Of a stretch of 64,000 bases of DNA, positions 1 to 8,700 are shown piece by piece; position 1 is the first letter of the stretch; each line of letters starts with the position of its first letter. The notes below the pieces were generated by a model that made no database searches, was not told the origin of the DNA, and was given only the letters and a program-made list of their open reading frames with translations. Source of the DNA: Sphingobium sp. TKS. GTDB lineage: Bacteria > Pseudomonadota > Alphaproteobacteria > Sphingomonadales > Sphingomonadaceae. The stretch lies in assembly GCF_001563265.1 (NCBI RefSeq), contig NZ_CP005086.1, positions 62,001-126,000 of the forward strand, written 5' to 3'. The position numbers were made by a program, and so were the translations under genes.

Positions 1-1518
1 GAAGCTGAAAGGCTGCGCGGTCAGTCGAACGCCCTGGCGGTCGAGGAAGCCCAGCTCGCCCCCACAGTGGAGCTGCTTGAGCGGATCGAACAGCGTCGCA
101 ATCTGGATCCCTCGCTGTCGTTTGCAGAGCGGGTCAGTGCGGTGCAGAGCGCAATTTCCCGGCATGAACAGGCGCATGCCGACTTCACTCGGGACCAGCG
201 CGACCAGGAGGAGATCGCGCAGCAACACAAGCGTGTCGAAGCCGACTTGCAGCTGTGGTCCGATGCCCAGGCAGCCTGGGACGGAGGATGGCCGACTGCA
301 ACGAAAGCACTGGGGCTCAGGCCAGATGTTACGCCGGCGGATGCCAGCATTGCGGTCACCGAATGGGCCGGCGCGCGCGGCGTTCTGTCGGCTATCGGAC
401 AGTCGCGCCACAGGCTCCAGCGAATGGTCGAGGATGAGGCCAGCCTAGGGTCAGATGCCAGTAGCCTTGCAGCAGAACTCGAGATCGAGGTGAGTGACGA
501 TTGCGTGGTCGCGGCTCAGATGCTGGTGGTCCGGCTTGAAGCCAATGCCACAGCCCAGACGCAATATGATGGCCTCCTCCCCGACTATGAGGAAGCGAGG
601 GTCGAGGCGGGCTACGCACAGGATGCGGTCGGCTCTGCTAAGGTGGAACTGACGGCGCTGGCGGCGTCCGTGCAACTCGATCCCGCTGACGACGATGCAC
701 TATTGGAGGCAGCCGTACGTTGCGAGGCACGGGTAGGACTTTGCGACGAGATAGGCCAGGCAGAGCGGACCGCGATGGATGTTGGTGACAAGCTTGATCT
801 CGCCGCTCTTCGAGCGGAATGGGACGGCCGTGATCTCGATGAAGTCCGGACAGACCTGGAGGAGCAGAAGGCCCGCACTTCAGAAGCCGAGGGTGAAATC
901 GAGGCGGCCGTCCTCGCGGAAAAGGCCGGACAGGACGAACTCGCCGCCTATCTGAGCCAGAGCCAGGTCAATCACGCAGTGGCTGAACGGGAGACAGCGG
1001 CGGCGCAGATGCATCTCGCACTCGAGCGATATCTCGAACTTTCGGTCGCGCGCGAGTTGGTGACTTCGGCGATGGCAACGATCCGCGCGGAGCAGCAAGA
1101 TCCGCTCATCCAGCGGGCAGGAGAGCTTTTCGCGGCGACCACGCTAGGCGAATTTGCCGGTATCGAGACCGATATTGACGACAAGGGGCATCCGGTTGTC
1201 GTCGGACGGCGGGCCAATGGAGGCATCGCTTCGGTGGCCACCATGAGTGATGGCACGCGCGACCAGCTCTTCCTCGCGTTCCGGTTGGCAAGTCTTGAAA
1301 ACTATGGCGGGGCGACCGAGCCTCTACCATTCATAGCCGACGACATTCTGGTTCATTTTGATGATGAACGCAGCCGGTCAACACTCGATCTGCTCGCCGA
1401 ATATGGCAAGACAAACCAAGTTCTGCTCTTTACCCACCACCGCAGCGTTCGCGCTCTGGCAGAGCCGCTCGCGGCGGCGGGGGTCGCAAACATTATCGAC
1501 CTAGATCGTACGGCATAA
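1..1518 (+). CDS. YhaN/SMC-like AAA ATPase, 3' part (gene runs in from the left)
   Basis: The reading frame is open from base 1, so the GTG at 67 is an internal codon and the true start lies outside the window. The visible ~505 residues are mostly Ala/Glu/Arg-rich heptad-like sequence, as in a long coiled-coil arm. They end in an ABC-type head half: signature MSDGTRDQLFLAFRLA (near position 1245), a Walker B-like stretch FIADDILVHFDDER (near 1335) and an H-loop LLFTHH (near 1425). This arrangement is that of the YhaN/COG4717 branch of SMC/Rad50-like ATPases, which usually act with a metallophosphoesterase nuclease encoded upstream; that partner would lie outside this window. It converges on the OLD-type gene with an 86-bp gap. 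The family call is firm; the biological role (repair or defence) is inference. Confidence 0.8.
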   Translation, partial: EAERLRGQSNALAVEEAQLAPTVELLERIEQRRNLDPSLSFAERVSAVQSAISRHEQAHADFTRDQRDQEEIAQQHKRVEADLQLWSDAQAAWDGGWPTATKALGLRPDVTPADASIAVTEWAGARGVLSAIGQSRHRLQRMVEDEASLGSDASSLAAELEIEVSDDCVVAAQMLVVRLEANATAQTQYDGLLPDYEEARVEAGYAQDAVGSAKVELTALAASVQLDPADDDALLEAAVRCEARVGLCDEIGQAERTAMDVGDKLDLAALRAEWDGRDLDEVRTDLEEQKARTSEAEGEIEAAVLAEKAGQDELAAYLSQSQVNHAVAERETAAAQMHLALERYLELSVARELVTSAMATIRAEQQDPLIQRAGELFAATTLGEFAGIETDIDDKGHPVVVGRRANGGIASVATMSDGTRDQLFLAFRLASLENYGGATEPLPFIADDILVHFDDERSRSTLDLLAEYGKTNQVLLFTHHRSVRALAEPLAAAGVANIIDLDRTA

Positions 1519-1604
1519 TTACACTTCAGCAGACTTGCCGCTGGAGATAATTGTGAAGTGCGGGGGTGCGTGAGGATAGGATTAGTCAATGAAGCCGCCC
1601 AGCG

Positions 1605-3539
1605 CTAGTCGCCGAGACGGAATGCGTCCTCCCACTGATGTTTAGCGGCGCCTGTTCGGAGGTTTTGGAGCAACCCATCGACAAATGACTCAGCATCACA
1701 TGCGGGCTTTGCACCTTCGGCATGGCGTTCCGGCTGCTTAAGGTTTTGGAGGAGTTCCTGCACCTCGGCCTTGATGGTATCGTCCTTTTTGATCGCGAGA
1801 TACGCCTCGAAGGGCTTTCCTGCGGTCCCGCGAGGCAAACCGATCCGACGTTCGAAATCGGGGATGCTGACGTGATGGGCCACAGCAACACCTAGTGACT
1901 TCGCCTGGTTGACCAGTCTGCGAATTTCTGCATTGTGCGCCCATGAGCCTGACTTAGCCAAGCTACCGTCCTTATTTTGCTTTCCATCTTTGCCGTGTGG
2001 CCAGTCACAGTCATGGAGAACGCCAAAATCCTTCTGGAAGTGAATTAGCATCTTCATAACTGCGCGAATTTGTGGTTTGCCCCGCGCTTTGATAATCGTG
2101 ACTTGATCGATGAGTTCGTGTCCTGCTTCGACTACTGCGGCGATAAAGGCGGCATGTTCGGTGTCACCCTCTACTATGATTGGGTATGTCCCAAAAAACA
2201 CTTCACAGAAGGTCGGATCCATCTCTTGGATCGCTTTCAAGCTCTCTTTTTCATCGGCCTGAAATTCTGCTTCGTCGGTTCTGAAAGTTTTTGGGCTGAA
2301 GCCCCCATCGGCATGTTCGCGTTCCAGCCGGAGTATTGTAGTGTGATCCATGGCTGGATTGATGAAAAGGGGCGAGTGCGTGGTCAACATGACCTGCCAT
2401 TCTGGCTGCTGGGCAAGTTGGTACAACTGTCGCTGCGCCGCACGGGCCGCGAGGGGATGCAGCGCGTTTTCCGGCTCGTCGATCAACAATATATAACCGG
2501 GTAGTGCAGGATCATCGGCATCCTCGGGCAGCGCGCCGCCATCCTGAATCGAATCAATTTGGGCTTGGATCTCCTTTGCCTTCTCCGCATCCTTTTGAGC
2601 TTTTCCGAGATCCTTGGTCAGAGCTTTAATTTTGTCATCGCGGAGCTTTTTATCGCTGACTATGCGATTGCGAACCTGGAGCATGGTCCAAAATAACGCT
2701 CGCTGTGCGCCGGCTCCTTGCTGAGACAGCTGAACTTCAGCTCCACCATCGGTGACGCGCAGACCGGAGCCGTCAGCGATTAGCTTGGCTGCATCAAATT
2801 TTGGTGCTGCTGCCTGGACATCAAGCTTGACTGAAAGACCGGGAAAGACGCTGGTGAATCCCTGTTCCACGTCTGATACGGCTGCGCTGAATTTGGCCTC
2901 TTGTTGTTTTACGATCCCGTTGACGCCGTTGGTCAGCTGCGCAACCGCTTGAGCTAACGCGGTATTCGCATCCGCCGCGGCATTCGAGAGTGCAGTGCCC
3001 ACAGGCTCAAGCACGAGCTTCATGAGTGCCTTCTCCGCCTCTGTTGGATCTCCCCGGGATCCAATCCGAACCGGCTGCGGTAGTCGGGACTTGAAGACAT
3101 TATCAGCTCCGCCGGCTTTGCCATCCTCAGCATAGCCTTCGTTTTCGATTTGCCCCGGCCTCCGCGTTTGCCTGATCGGAAAGAGTTTGCTGTCGCCAAC
3201 GTACGACTCGTGCCATTGCCAGGGGCTCGTCAGGATTCGATGATCCCCCCTTTTTTCCTTCCACTCTTCACTGATGTTTCCAATTCCATCCGGGATATGG
3301 ATTTCAAGTATGACCTCGGAAGGCTGATCGGCTGTAGCATGGGCATGGCGGTCGCGAGACCAGTCGAACTTCTCACTTCCTTGAGCGAGCTCGTACGCGC
3401 GAAGTAGCGTCGATTTCCCAGAATTGTTTCGACCGACAACGCAAACCACATCGTCTAACGCGACGCTGACGCCATCGGGGCCGATGCAGCCAATATTCCG
3501 GACGAACATACGCACTAGCTTTGATCTGTTTTCCGCCAC
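1605..3539 (-). CDS. OLD-family ATP-dependent endonuclease (AAA + TOPRIM)
   Basis: The 644-residue protein has an N-terminal ATPase with Walker A GRNNSGKST at residues ~36-44 (inside a VCVVGRNNSGKSTLLRA strand-loop), an ABC-like signature LSQQGAGAQRALFW near residue 270, Walker B YILLIDEPENALHP near 350 and a switch His in MLTTHSPLF near 385. A C-terminal TOPRIM domain opens with PIIVEGDTEHAAF near 455, whose Glu is the expected metal ligand, followed by an acidic HDCDWPHG stretch. This is the class-1 OLD layout, shared with GajA of the Gabija phage-defence system. No UvrD-like GajB helicase is adjacent, so a stand-alone OLD nuclease is the better call. The ATG has no strong ribosome-binding site, so the exact start is open. 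Confidence 0.85.
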   Translation of the reverse strand: MAENRSKLVRMFVRNIGCIGPDGVSVALDDVVCVVGRNNSGKSTLLRAYELAQGSEKFDWSRDRHAHATADQPSEVILEIHIPDGIGNISEEWKEKRGDHRILTSPWQWHESYVGDSKLFPIRQTRRPGQIENEGYAEDGKAGGADNVFKSRLPQPVRIGSRGDPTEAEKALMKLVLEPVGTALSNAAADANTALAQAVAQLTNGVNGIVKQQEAKFSAAVSDVEQGFTSVFPGLSVKLDVQAAAPKFDAAKLIADGSGLRVTDGGAEVQLSQQGAGAQRALFWTMLQVRNRIVSDKKLRDDKIKALTKDLGKAQKDAEKAKEIQAQIDSIQDGGALPEDADDPALPGYILLIDEPENALHPLAARAAQRQLYQLAQQPEWQVMLTTHSPLFINPAMDHTTILRLEREHADGGFSPKTFRTDEAEFQADEKESLKAIQEMDPTFCEVFFGTYPIIVEGDTEHAAFIAAVVEAGHELIDQVTIIKARGKPQIRAVMKMLIHFQKDFGVLHDCDWPHGKDGKQNKDGSLAKSGSWAHNAEIRRLVNQAKSLGVAVAHHVSIPDFERRIGLPRGTAGKPFEAYLAIKKDDTIKAEVQELLQNLKQPERHAEGAKPACDAESFVDGLLQNLRTGAAKHQWEDAFRLGD

Positions 3540-3798
3540 GAGAATAATCCCACATCATATCTGTTACGAGATCGTTATGACTGCGTCCCCCCTGCGGGTA
3601 TAGTCCTAATCGACCCAGATTGGAGGAATTCATTTTTCTGGATAGTGGCGCTGCCGATGTTCTACCGATCCGTTCATCTTATGTGCGTGCGGGCGTAGCA
3701 CCGCCATCGCCGGTGGGCGGAGAATAAATGTCGATCAATCTGGATCGATTATTGGCTGGAATCATGAATGCATTCGTCATATTCTCCTTGAGAATCAG

Positions 3799-4176
3799 AT
3801 GGATGATGCGATGGCAAAAGGGATTGAACGCCTGGTGCTTGACGCGGCGGCTGCCCATGCGGAGGACCTCGCGCTCATGGCGAAGCACATCGTCGATGTG
3901 ACGCTGAAAGCGGCTGTGCTCCGCGCCATCGCCGAAAATCCAGATGCTTTTGGGCTCGACACAAATTGCAGCCTGCTCGATGCGATGGGGGTCGTCTATG
4001 AGGAGATGAACGACCCGTGTGTGCATGAGTTCGTCCGTGAAGCGTTGGAAGCTAATCTATCCCTCCCCGCCGAAAAGCGGGCCGGCCGTTCGCTTACGCC
4101 CGACCGGTGGCGAGAGATAACGCTGGCAATGCTGAGCCACCTTCAACCTCCCGTACAAGGCAAGCCGGCGAACTAG
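3799..4176 (+). CDS. Conserved-looking small protein of unknown function
   Basis: This 125-residue acidic, Ala/Leu-rich and probably helical protein is not one I recognise. There is no signal peptide, membrane segment or cysteine cluster. It starts with ATGGATGATGCGATGGCA, where several ATGs are possible (3799, 3805 or 3811). It sits alone between the divergent OLD gene and convergent minus-strand genes. The 260 bp upstream hold no recognisable feature. Codon use is like that of its neighbours, which favours a real gene over the antisense ORF at 3679-4026. Confidence 0.5.
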   Translation: MDDAMAKGIERLVLDAAAAHAEDLALMAKHIVDVTLKAAVLRAIAENPDAFGLDTNCSLLDAMGVVYEEMNDPCVHEFVREALEANLSLPAEKRAGRSLTPDRWREITLAMLSHLQPPVQGKPAN

Positions 4177-4225
4177 CGTGCGGGCTGTCACGCCGTGCCC
4201 AAGATGCAGGGCTGGTGTGAAGCTC

Positions 4226-4804
4226 TCAAACTTCCTCGCTGGGGTCCTGGATTTCGAGGTGTATCCGCCATCCCTCGAAGGACATGAGCATGCGGCCAAA
4301 TTGCTCCCAGTTCACCTCACGCCCGTCGATGATCAGCAATGGCATATAGTCGGAGGATTCAAGGTCGCAGGTTAGTCTGCCTCGAACTGTCGTTCCCGAA
4401 ATGGCCAAACCCAATTCGCCTTCGACCAGATGAACCACAGCAAGATCATGCCGCATCCGTTCCAGCAGGCGCGTCATAAGGGCAAACGGATCGGCATCTG
4501 CCACGCCATGGACCTGGAACTCGTAGCCCTCCTGTTCGTCGGCTCTGACTTCAAGAGCTTCCAGCGTCAACATCGTGCCGAGGAGCCGCAGTATAAAGTG
4601 AAACCGATGCTTGTCCCCGTTCGCATCGGGCAATTCCATGGGCTGGAAGTCGACATGGGTGAACCTTATCCCGCTCAGGCGGGCTACCTCCTCATTGTAG
4701 CAGCGGCTGCAAAGGTCCCGGTAACCTGTCTCGATACTTCCGAAGTGCGTGACCTCGAAGGCTGGAACGCCGCTATGGCACTGGTCGCATGCAATGGTCG
4801 ACAT
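4226..4804 (-). CDS. Unknown protein with N-terminal zinc-ribbon-like Cys pairs
   Basis: The 192-residue protein begins with two CxxC-type pairs, CDQCH (residues ~6-10) and CSRCYN (~32-37), which look like a treble-clef or zinc-ribbon metal site. A mixed alpha/beta body follows with no motif I can name. It is 10 bp downstream of the UPF0158-type gene on the same strand and is probably cotranscribed with it. No function is proposed. Confidence 0.6.
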   Translation of the reverse strand: MSTIACDQCHSGVPAFEVTHFGSIETGYRDLCSRCYNEEVARLSGIRFTHVDFQPMELPDANGDKHRFHFILRLLGTMLTLEALEVRADEQEGYEFQVHGVADADPFALMTRLLERMRHDLAVVHLVEGELGLAISGTTVRGRLTCDLESSDYMPLLIIDGREVNWEQFGRMLMSFEGWRIHLEIQDPSEEV

Positions 4805-4814
4805 GGTTCTGGGC

Positions 4815-5291
4815 TCAACTCCTGCCTGTCGCAGCTGAACGGGTATCGCGCATCCAGGTCAAGCCGACATCGTCGCACCATTCGCACATGGCTGCCTCGA
4901 CCGCGCGTTCCTCATAAGCATACCATCTCTCCAGCGCGCCCTTCGCCTCCAACAGATCCTTGAAACGCCTATAGGCGCCCTTCCGGCTGAAAATGTCCCT
5001 CGCTTTGTCCCGCATTTCTGGCAGTTCTTCAGCGACGAAAGCGAGCGCGAGCCTTTTCCCAAGGTCGAGATCGCGTCGATGGGGTACGATAATATAATCG
5101 CCTTCCTCGGGATTCTCCGGCAATTCCTCCGCATCGTCCATCTCCACATTGTCGGACACAAAGAGGATGCGGCCCGATTGCCTGCAGATATAAGCGTGAT
5201 GTTCGTCATCTTGTGATGCGCTGACAAACTCGAGCGCCTCGATGAGGTCGCTCAGGAGGAGGGAGCGCGCCTGACCATTTTCCGGCATCAT
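4815..5291 (-). CDS. UPF0158 family protein
   Basis: About 158 residues. The pattern LSDLIEALEFVS near the start, then YICRQSGRILFVSDN, an acidic ELPENPEEGDYIIVPHRRDLDLG segment and a C-terminal helix region with WYAYEERAVEAAMCEWC match the UPF0158 family as I remember it; function is unknown. ATG at 5291 is preferred over the upstream GTG at 5297 because a GAGG sequence lies about 7 nt ahead of it. It is first of two minus-strand genes. Confidence 0.65.
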   Translation of the reverse strand: MMPENGQARSLLLSDLIEALEFVSASQDDEHHAYICRQSGRILFVSDNVEMDDAEELPENPEEGDYIIVPHRRDLDLGKRLALAFVAEELPEMRDKARDIFSRKGAYRRFKDLLEAKGALERWYAYEERAVEAAMCEWCDDVGLTWMRDTRSAATGRS

Positions 5292-5542
5292 GCGCACGCC
5301 TCGTCACTCATAGCGGGGATTTTGAAACGGGGAGCGTGGGGCCGACGGGCCATTCTCCTCACCATTGCCTCACGGTGCCGCATCGGCAGAGCCTCACTAC
5401 TGTTTCAACAGGCTCCCTATTATAGCTGCTTTCCACCGCGCCCGCACTATGGACAGAAAGATCCGCGCCGTCCCAGCTGAACCCCTGGAGTCGTCCTTGT
5501 TCGCGTCGGTCAACCGCGGCAACGTGGAGAGCAGCTTCGATA

Positions 5543-6622
5543 TCATCGGGCCTGGGCATCAGCGATCTCAGGCACTTCAAAAACGGTCGGCCCTTTATTA
5601 TTGTTGCCCTCGGACACCCCGGTTTCGCCTCTGCCTGGCATGCGACCGGGGTAATTTTCTTCCAAGACCTCCGTTTGTGACCGCCTGGAGAACTGCCGCC
5701 GCCGCCACACCCACCGTCGCTGAATGTTGAACTGCAGTCGGAATGCCAGCGATGAAGTGCGCCAGCCGCACACATATCGCATTGCCCTGTCGATCCGTCG
5801 CCGGGCGGCACGTGCGCTGATGCCCAGCCGTTCCGCGATTTCCTCATCGGTGCGTCCATGGCGGATGAAAAGGAGCCAGGCGTCATGGGTGAGCGGCGGC
5901 AGGTTAGCCAGTCGTGCCTGCATCAGTTTCTGCCTTTCGGTCAGCGGCGCGGCGTTGAGGTCCGGGGCGGGATGATAGCCCTCTTCATCCGGCAAGGGGC
6001 GGCGGCGAACCTTAGGCGTGGGATAGCCGTGCGGATAGTGACGGTCTGGCGCGATCCTATCGGCCAGCCATTCGTCGAAGCGCCGCCAGCCGGAATAGGA
6101 TATCTCCCGCCGCACCCGATCCAGCCGCCGGCGCACTATGCTGCGCCAAAGCGGTATATGCCGCCAAAGATTGGCCGTGGCGGTTCCGCGACGGCGCGAC
6201 CGTTCGACCGCCCTGCGCAGCTGGGACGGCAAGGTCGCGACAATGAGCGCGGCGACCGCGTCGTGATCGGCCTCGATAGGCTCGGACGGTTCAGGCCACA
6301 GGATAGCGCCGCTATAGCCGCTCTCGGCAAGGGTCTGCTCGGCCCAGTCGCGATGTTGGCGGCGCAATTGCCGTTCCAGGGCTGCGATGGCAAGACCGCC
6401 TGCGTCAGCTGGCATGCGCTCCGGTACGTCGAATGCGCAACGGGCATGGATCATGGTCCGTGCTTCGGCGAGGCAGAGCGCGATGCTGGTCTTGTCGGTG
6501 GCCAGCCCCTCTGCCATCGCTGCTGGCTCGACATCGTAAAAATTGTGAAGCCGGAACAGAATGCGCGGCAGCGCGGGGAGGCCGTCCATCCCGGCCAGCC
6601 ATTGCTCTTCATAGCTGTACAT
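5543..6622 (-). CDS. Sigma-70 region-4-like HTH protein (mobile-element type)
   Basis: The frame is open to 6805, but ATG at 6622 is preceded by a clear GGGAGG ribosome-binding site, so the start is placed there (359 residues). The segment LTHDAWLLFIRHGRTDEEIA followed by RLGISARAARRRIDRAMR (residues ~255-295) is a sigma region-4-like helix-turn-helix. The N-terminal half has a second helical region (LHNFYDVEPAAMAEGLATD...) that could be another HTH. It overlaps the end of the NT/HEPN gene by 14 bp, so the two are translationally coupled. It is probably an element-borne transcription factor; this is inference from the HTH alone. Confidence 0.55.
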   Translation of the reverse strand: MYSYEEQWLAGMDGLPALPRILFRLHNFYDVEPAAMAEGLATDKTSIALCLAEARTMIHARCAFDVPERMPADAGGLAIAALERQLRRQHRDWAEQTLAESGYSGAILWPEPSEPIEADHDAVAALIVATLPSQLRRAVERSRRRGTATANLWRHIPLWRSIVRRRLDRVRREISYSGWRRFDEWLADRIAPDRHYPHGYPTPKVRRRPLPDEEGYHPAPDLNAAPLTERQKLMQARLANLPPLTHDAWLLFIRHGRTDEEIAERLGISARAARRRIDRAMRYVCGWRTSSLAFRLQFNIQRRWVWRRRQFSRRSQTEVLEENYPGRMPGRGETGVSEGNNNKGPTVFEVPEIADAQAR

Positions 6623-7565
6623 GTTGGCCTCCCTGGGCGGAACAATGATGGTGACGTGACAAGGTCGCTGGAGCCATGGCGGCCAGTCGTTCCCGGCATA
6701 GCTCCCCAACCAGGCCACGCAGCTGGATGACGCGTTCCATGGCCCAGGCCAGTTCCGCGTCGGTGATCGCAAAAGTGGGCACATAGCGCGCCTCGACATA
6801 GGCACGACGGATAAGGGAGAAGCATCGGCGCTCGAACCGGCTGTCTCCCGGCCAGATCGCCTTCAGGCGCACATCGTGGAATTCTGCCAGCTCGCGCAGT
6901 TCGTCGAGCGCGTGGGTGCGTCGTCCATGCAAAGCCAGCGTCCAGCTCACGCACTGGTAGAGATGCTCGCAGGCCTGGTGCAGCAACAGCGCCGTCATCG
7001 GGTTGTTGGCTTCGTTCCGGTAGAAAGCGGCGCCGGTCAGGAAGTCACTCGCCCGCTTGTACCAGCGCGCGAATTCGACCTGTGCCCGCGCATGCCGTTC
7101 CGATGGCGGCAACAGCCGCGGCGACGCGAACCGGAATCCCTCCATCTCATAAAGCGAGATGCCCTCGCTCGCCATGGTGACGAAATCCGGTATGCCTTCG
7201 GCCAGGGCGCTGTTGACCTGCTGCAGGCTGTGGACGGTCAGCCGTACCGGGCGGGCAATCTCACCAAACTCCCATGCGCGGCGCAGACGGTCGCGGACCA
7301 GATGCCAGTCCTGCTTCCTGCGCACGAGCTTGGGATGATTGACGATCGCCCACAGCGGGAGGGGATCTCCCGCTCCTCCATGCCATGGGACGATCCGGGC
7401 AGGGGGACCATGGAGGATCAGCTTGACTATGTGTCCGGTCCTGTATTGCTCGGACAATCTGCCTTTGAGGGTTTGGGCAAACGCCTCGAACAGCAGGGCC
7501 GTGACCGTGCGAAGCTCCTGTCGCACTGGCCTGGGCAGCTGGTCGATGCCAGTGCCGCGCATCAT
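6609..7565 (-). CDS. Nucleotidyltransferase-like/HEPN two-domain protein
   Basis: The 318 residues fall in two parts. Residues ~15-130 have the spacing of a minimal nucleotidyltransferase (VKLILHGPPARIVPWHGG then LPLWAIVN), but the GSxxxG loop and the catalytic Asp pair are not recognisable, so this half looks degenerate. Residues ~165-300 form a HEPN domain: NNPMTALLLHQACEHLYQCV, THALDELRELA, then RRCFSLIRRAYVEARY. HEPN domains often act as RNases in toxin systems; here the NT-HEPN fusion is a single chain. The start overlaps the stop of the upstream gene as ATGA (7562-7565). Confidence 0.65.
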   Translation of the reverse strand: MMRGTGIDQLPRPVRQELRTVTALLFEAFAQTLKGRLSEQYRTGHIVKLILHGPPARIVPWHGGAGDPLPLWAIVNHPKLVRRKQDWHLVRDRLRRAWEFGEIARPVRLTVHSLQQVNSALAEGIPDFVTMASEGISLYEMEGFRFASPRLLPPSERHARAQVEFARWYKRASDFLTGAAFYRNEANNPMTALLLHQACEHLYQCVSWTLALHGRRTHALDELRELAEFHDVRLKAIWPGDSRFERRCFSLIRRAYVEARYVPTFAITDAELAWAMERVIQLRGLVGELCRERLAAMAPATLSRHHHCSAQGGQHVQL

Positions 7566-8176
7566 GACCGACCCTCCTTTTGCCCGCGACGCCAGCCTGG
7601 GGGGCGGGGATGCCCGGTCACCTCATGGACCCTGTCGAGCAGGGCGCGTAGCAGCGGGCGGACCTGCTCAACGGTGAAGCCGCCATCATCGGGTTCGGGC
7701 TCTCCAAAGAGACGGGGCTGGTTCCACTTCCAATAGGGGTCGAGAACCACCGCCAGCCGGGCCATGTCGGGACAGTCATGACCCAGGCCGGTGGCATTGG
7801 CGTAGGTCAGCGATTTGGCGACATGCAGGCGGATATGGCGAGCACACCATGGGTCGGGAAAGCCGATATCCAGCAAATGCGAGGAAAGCCCCAGCTGGGC
7901 GGCGATCCCGGCGCGATAGAGAAATTGCGGCCAGTCCTGATCCAGCCTCGGGTGCCGGTCTGGAAGGAAGGACTCGGCCCGGTGGTAGCGCACGCGGCTC
8001 AGCTTGCGTCCTGCCCGGCTTCGCAGGGGCGAGGTGGGTTCATCGTCATAATGCTGGTGGAGTGCCGCCAATGCCTCGTCCCAGGGCGAAGCGATGGCGG
8101 TGGAAACGGCAATCGGCGTGGCGGTCAGCGCGCGCAACAAGGCGCGGCGCGATGTGACAGGAGCGGTCTTACCCAT
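7562..8176 (-). CDS. Unknown protein with Tat-like N-terminus
   Basis: About 204 residues, starting at ATG 8176, five bases after a CGGAGG ribosome-binding site (the in-frame GTG at 8182 overlaps that site). The N-terminus TSRRALLRALTATPIAV resembles a twin-arginine leader (SRRxLL). Similar leaders occur on small proteins of sphingomonad prophages and ICEs as far as I recall. The rest is Trp/His/Pro-rich without a domain I recognise. It heads the run 8176 > HEPN > sigma-like gene. Confidence 0.5.
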   Translation of the reverse strand: MGKTAPVTSRRALLRALTATPIAVSTAIASPWDEALAALHQHYDDEPTSPLRSRAGRKLSRVRYHRAESFLPDRHPRLDQDWPQFLYRAGIAAQLGLSSHLLDIGFPDPWCARHIRLHVAKSLTYANATGLGHDCPDMARLAVVLDPYWKWNQPRLFGEPEPDDGGFTVEQVRPLLRALLDRVHEVTGHPRPPGWRRGQKEGRS

Positions 8177-8182
8177 ATGCAC

Positions 8183-8700
8183 CTCCGGTCCGCATCCATG
8201 CGGGTCAGGCGGAAGTGTTGGGGCGGATGCGGTACGGTCCCGAACTCCCGCGCGCTGAGCGCGGGAGCCCCGGGGCTGGTAACATGATCCGAAGACATGC
8301 GCCGCCGTTTTTAGCCCGAAAGCCTGGACATATACGACAGCACCCCGAAAACGATAAGTTCTCGGGCTATTTTTTTCGGATCGGGATTACCAGTCCCGGA
8401 GCCACCCTTTACGCAGCACCTCGCCACGATAGCAGAAAGAATGAGTAAGGCCAACATGCTGGAGAATAAGCCGAATTCACGCGATTGGGCGTGCGCCGCT
8501 GTACGAAAAAAAGCCGGAGCACCGGCTCCAGCTCGTTTCAAAATACAGTTACGGTGGTCCTACGGTGCACTTGACCGGTCTGGCGCCGCGCGACCTTGGG
8601 AGCGCGGCGCCCGCGCCGGAATCAACGGCGCGGCGATGCGCATGAGCGCATCGCGCCCGGAAGCAGGGAAGGGGGACGACTTGCGTCGCCCCCCAAACAT
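8183..8700. other. 518-bp gene-free stretch with hairpins
   Basis: This lies between the Tat-like gene and the ParB-like gene. It contains a GC-rich hairpin at about 8247-8269 (CTCCCGCGC, loop, GCGCGGGAG) followed by CCCCGGGGCTGG, a second A/T-flanked region around 8360-8400 with GGGCTATTTTTTTCGG, and the terminator at 8506-8527. The hairpin plus CCGGGG-TGG plus GGCTATTTTT order recalls, weakly, the paired structured elements at 10826 and 15520. No convincing gene is present. Confidence 0.4.
8506..8527 (-). terminator. Rho-independent terminator of the ParB-like gene
   Basis: Read on the minus strand, AGCCGG-TGCT-CCGGCT forms a 6-bp GC-rich stem followed directly by a run of six to seven T. 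It sits 174 bp beyond the stop codon of the ParB-like gene and points the right way to end that transcript. Confidence 0.7.

Noticed and set aside
1605..3539. Possible Gabija (GajAB) system
   Set aside because: The OLD-type protein fits GajA broadly, but no UvrD-like GajB gene is next to it.
5858..6730. 290-codon plus-strand frame opposite the sigma-like gene
   Set aside because: No ribosome-binding site or domain; the minus-strand gene has a strong site and an HTH.
8311..8541. Small minus-strand frame with one hydrophobic segment (LALLILSAIVARCC)
   Set aside because: No ribosome-binding site, and it spans the terminator at 8506-8527; kept only as part of the gene-free stretch.
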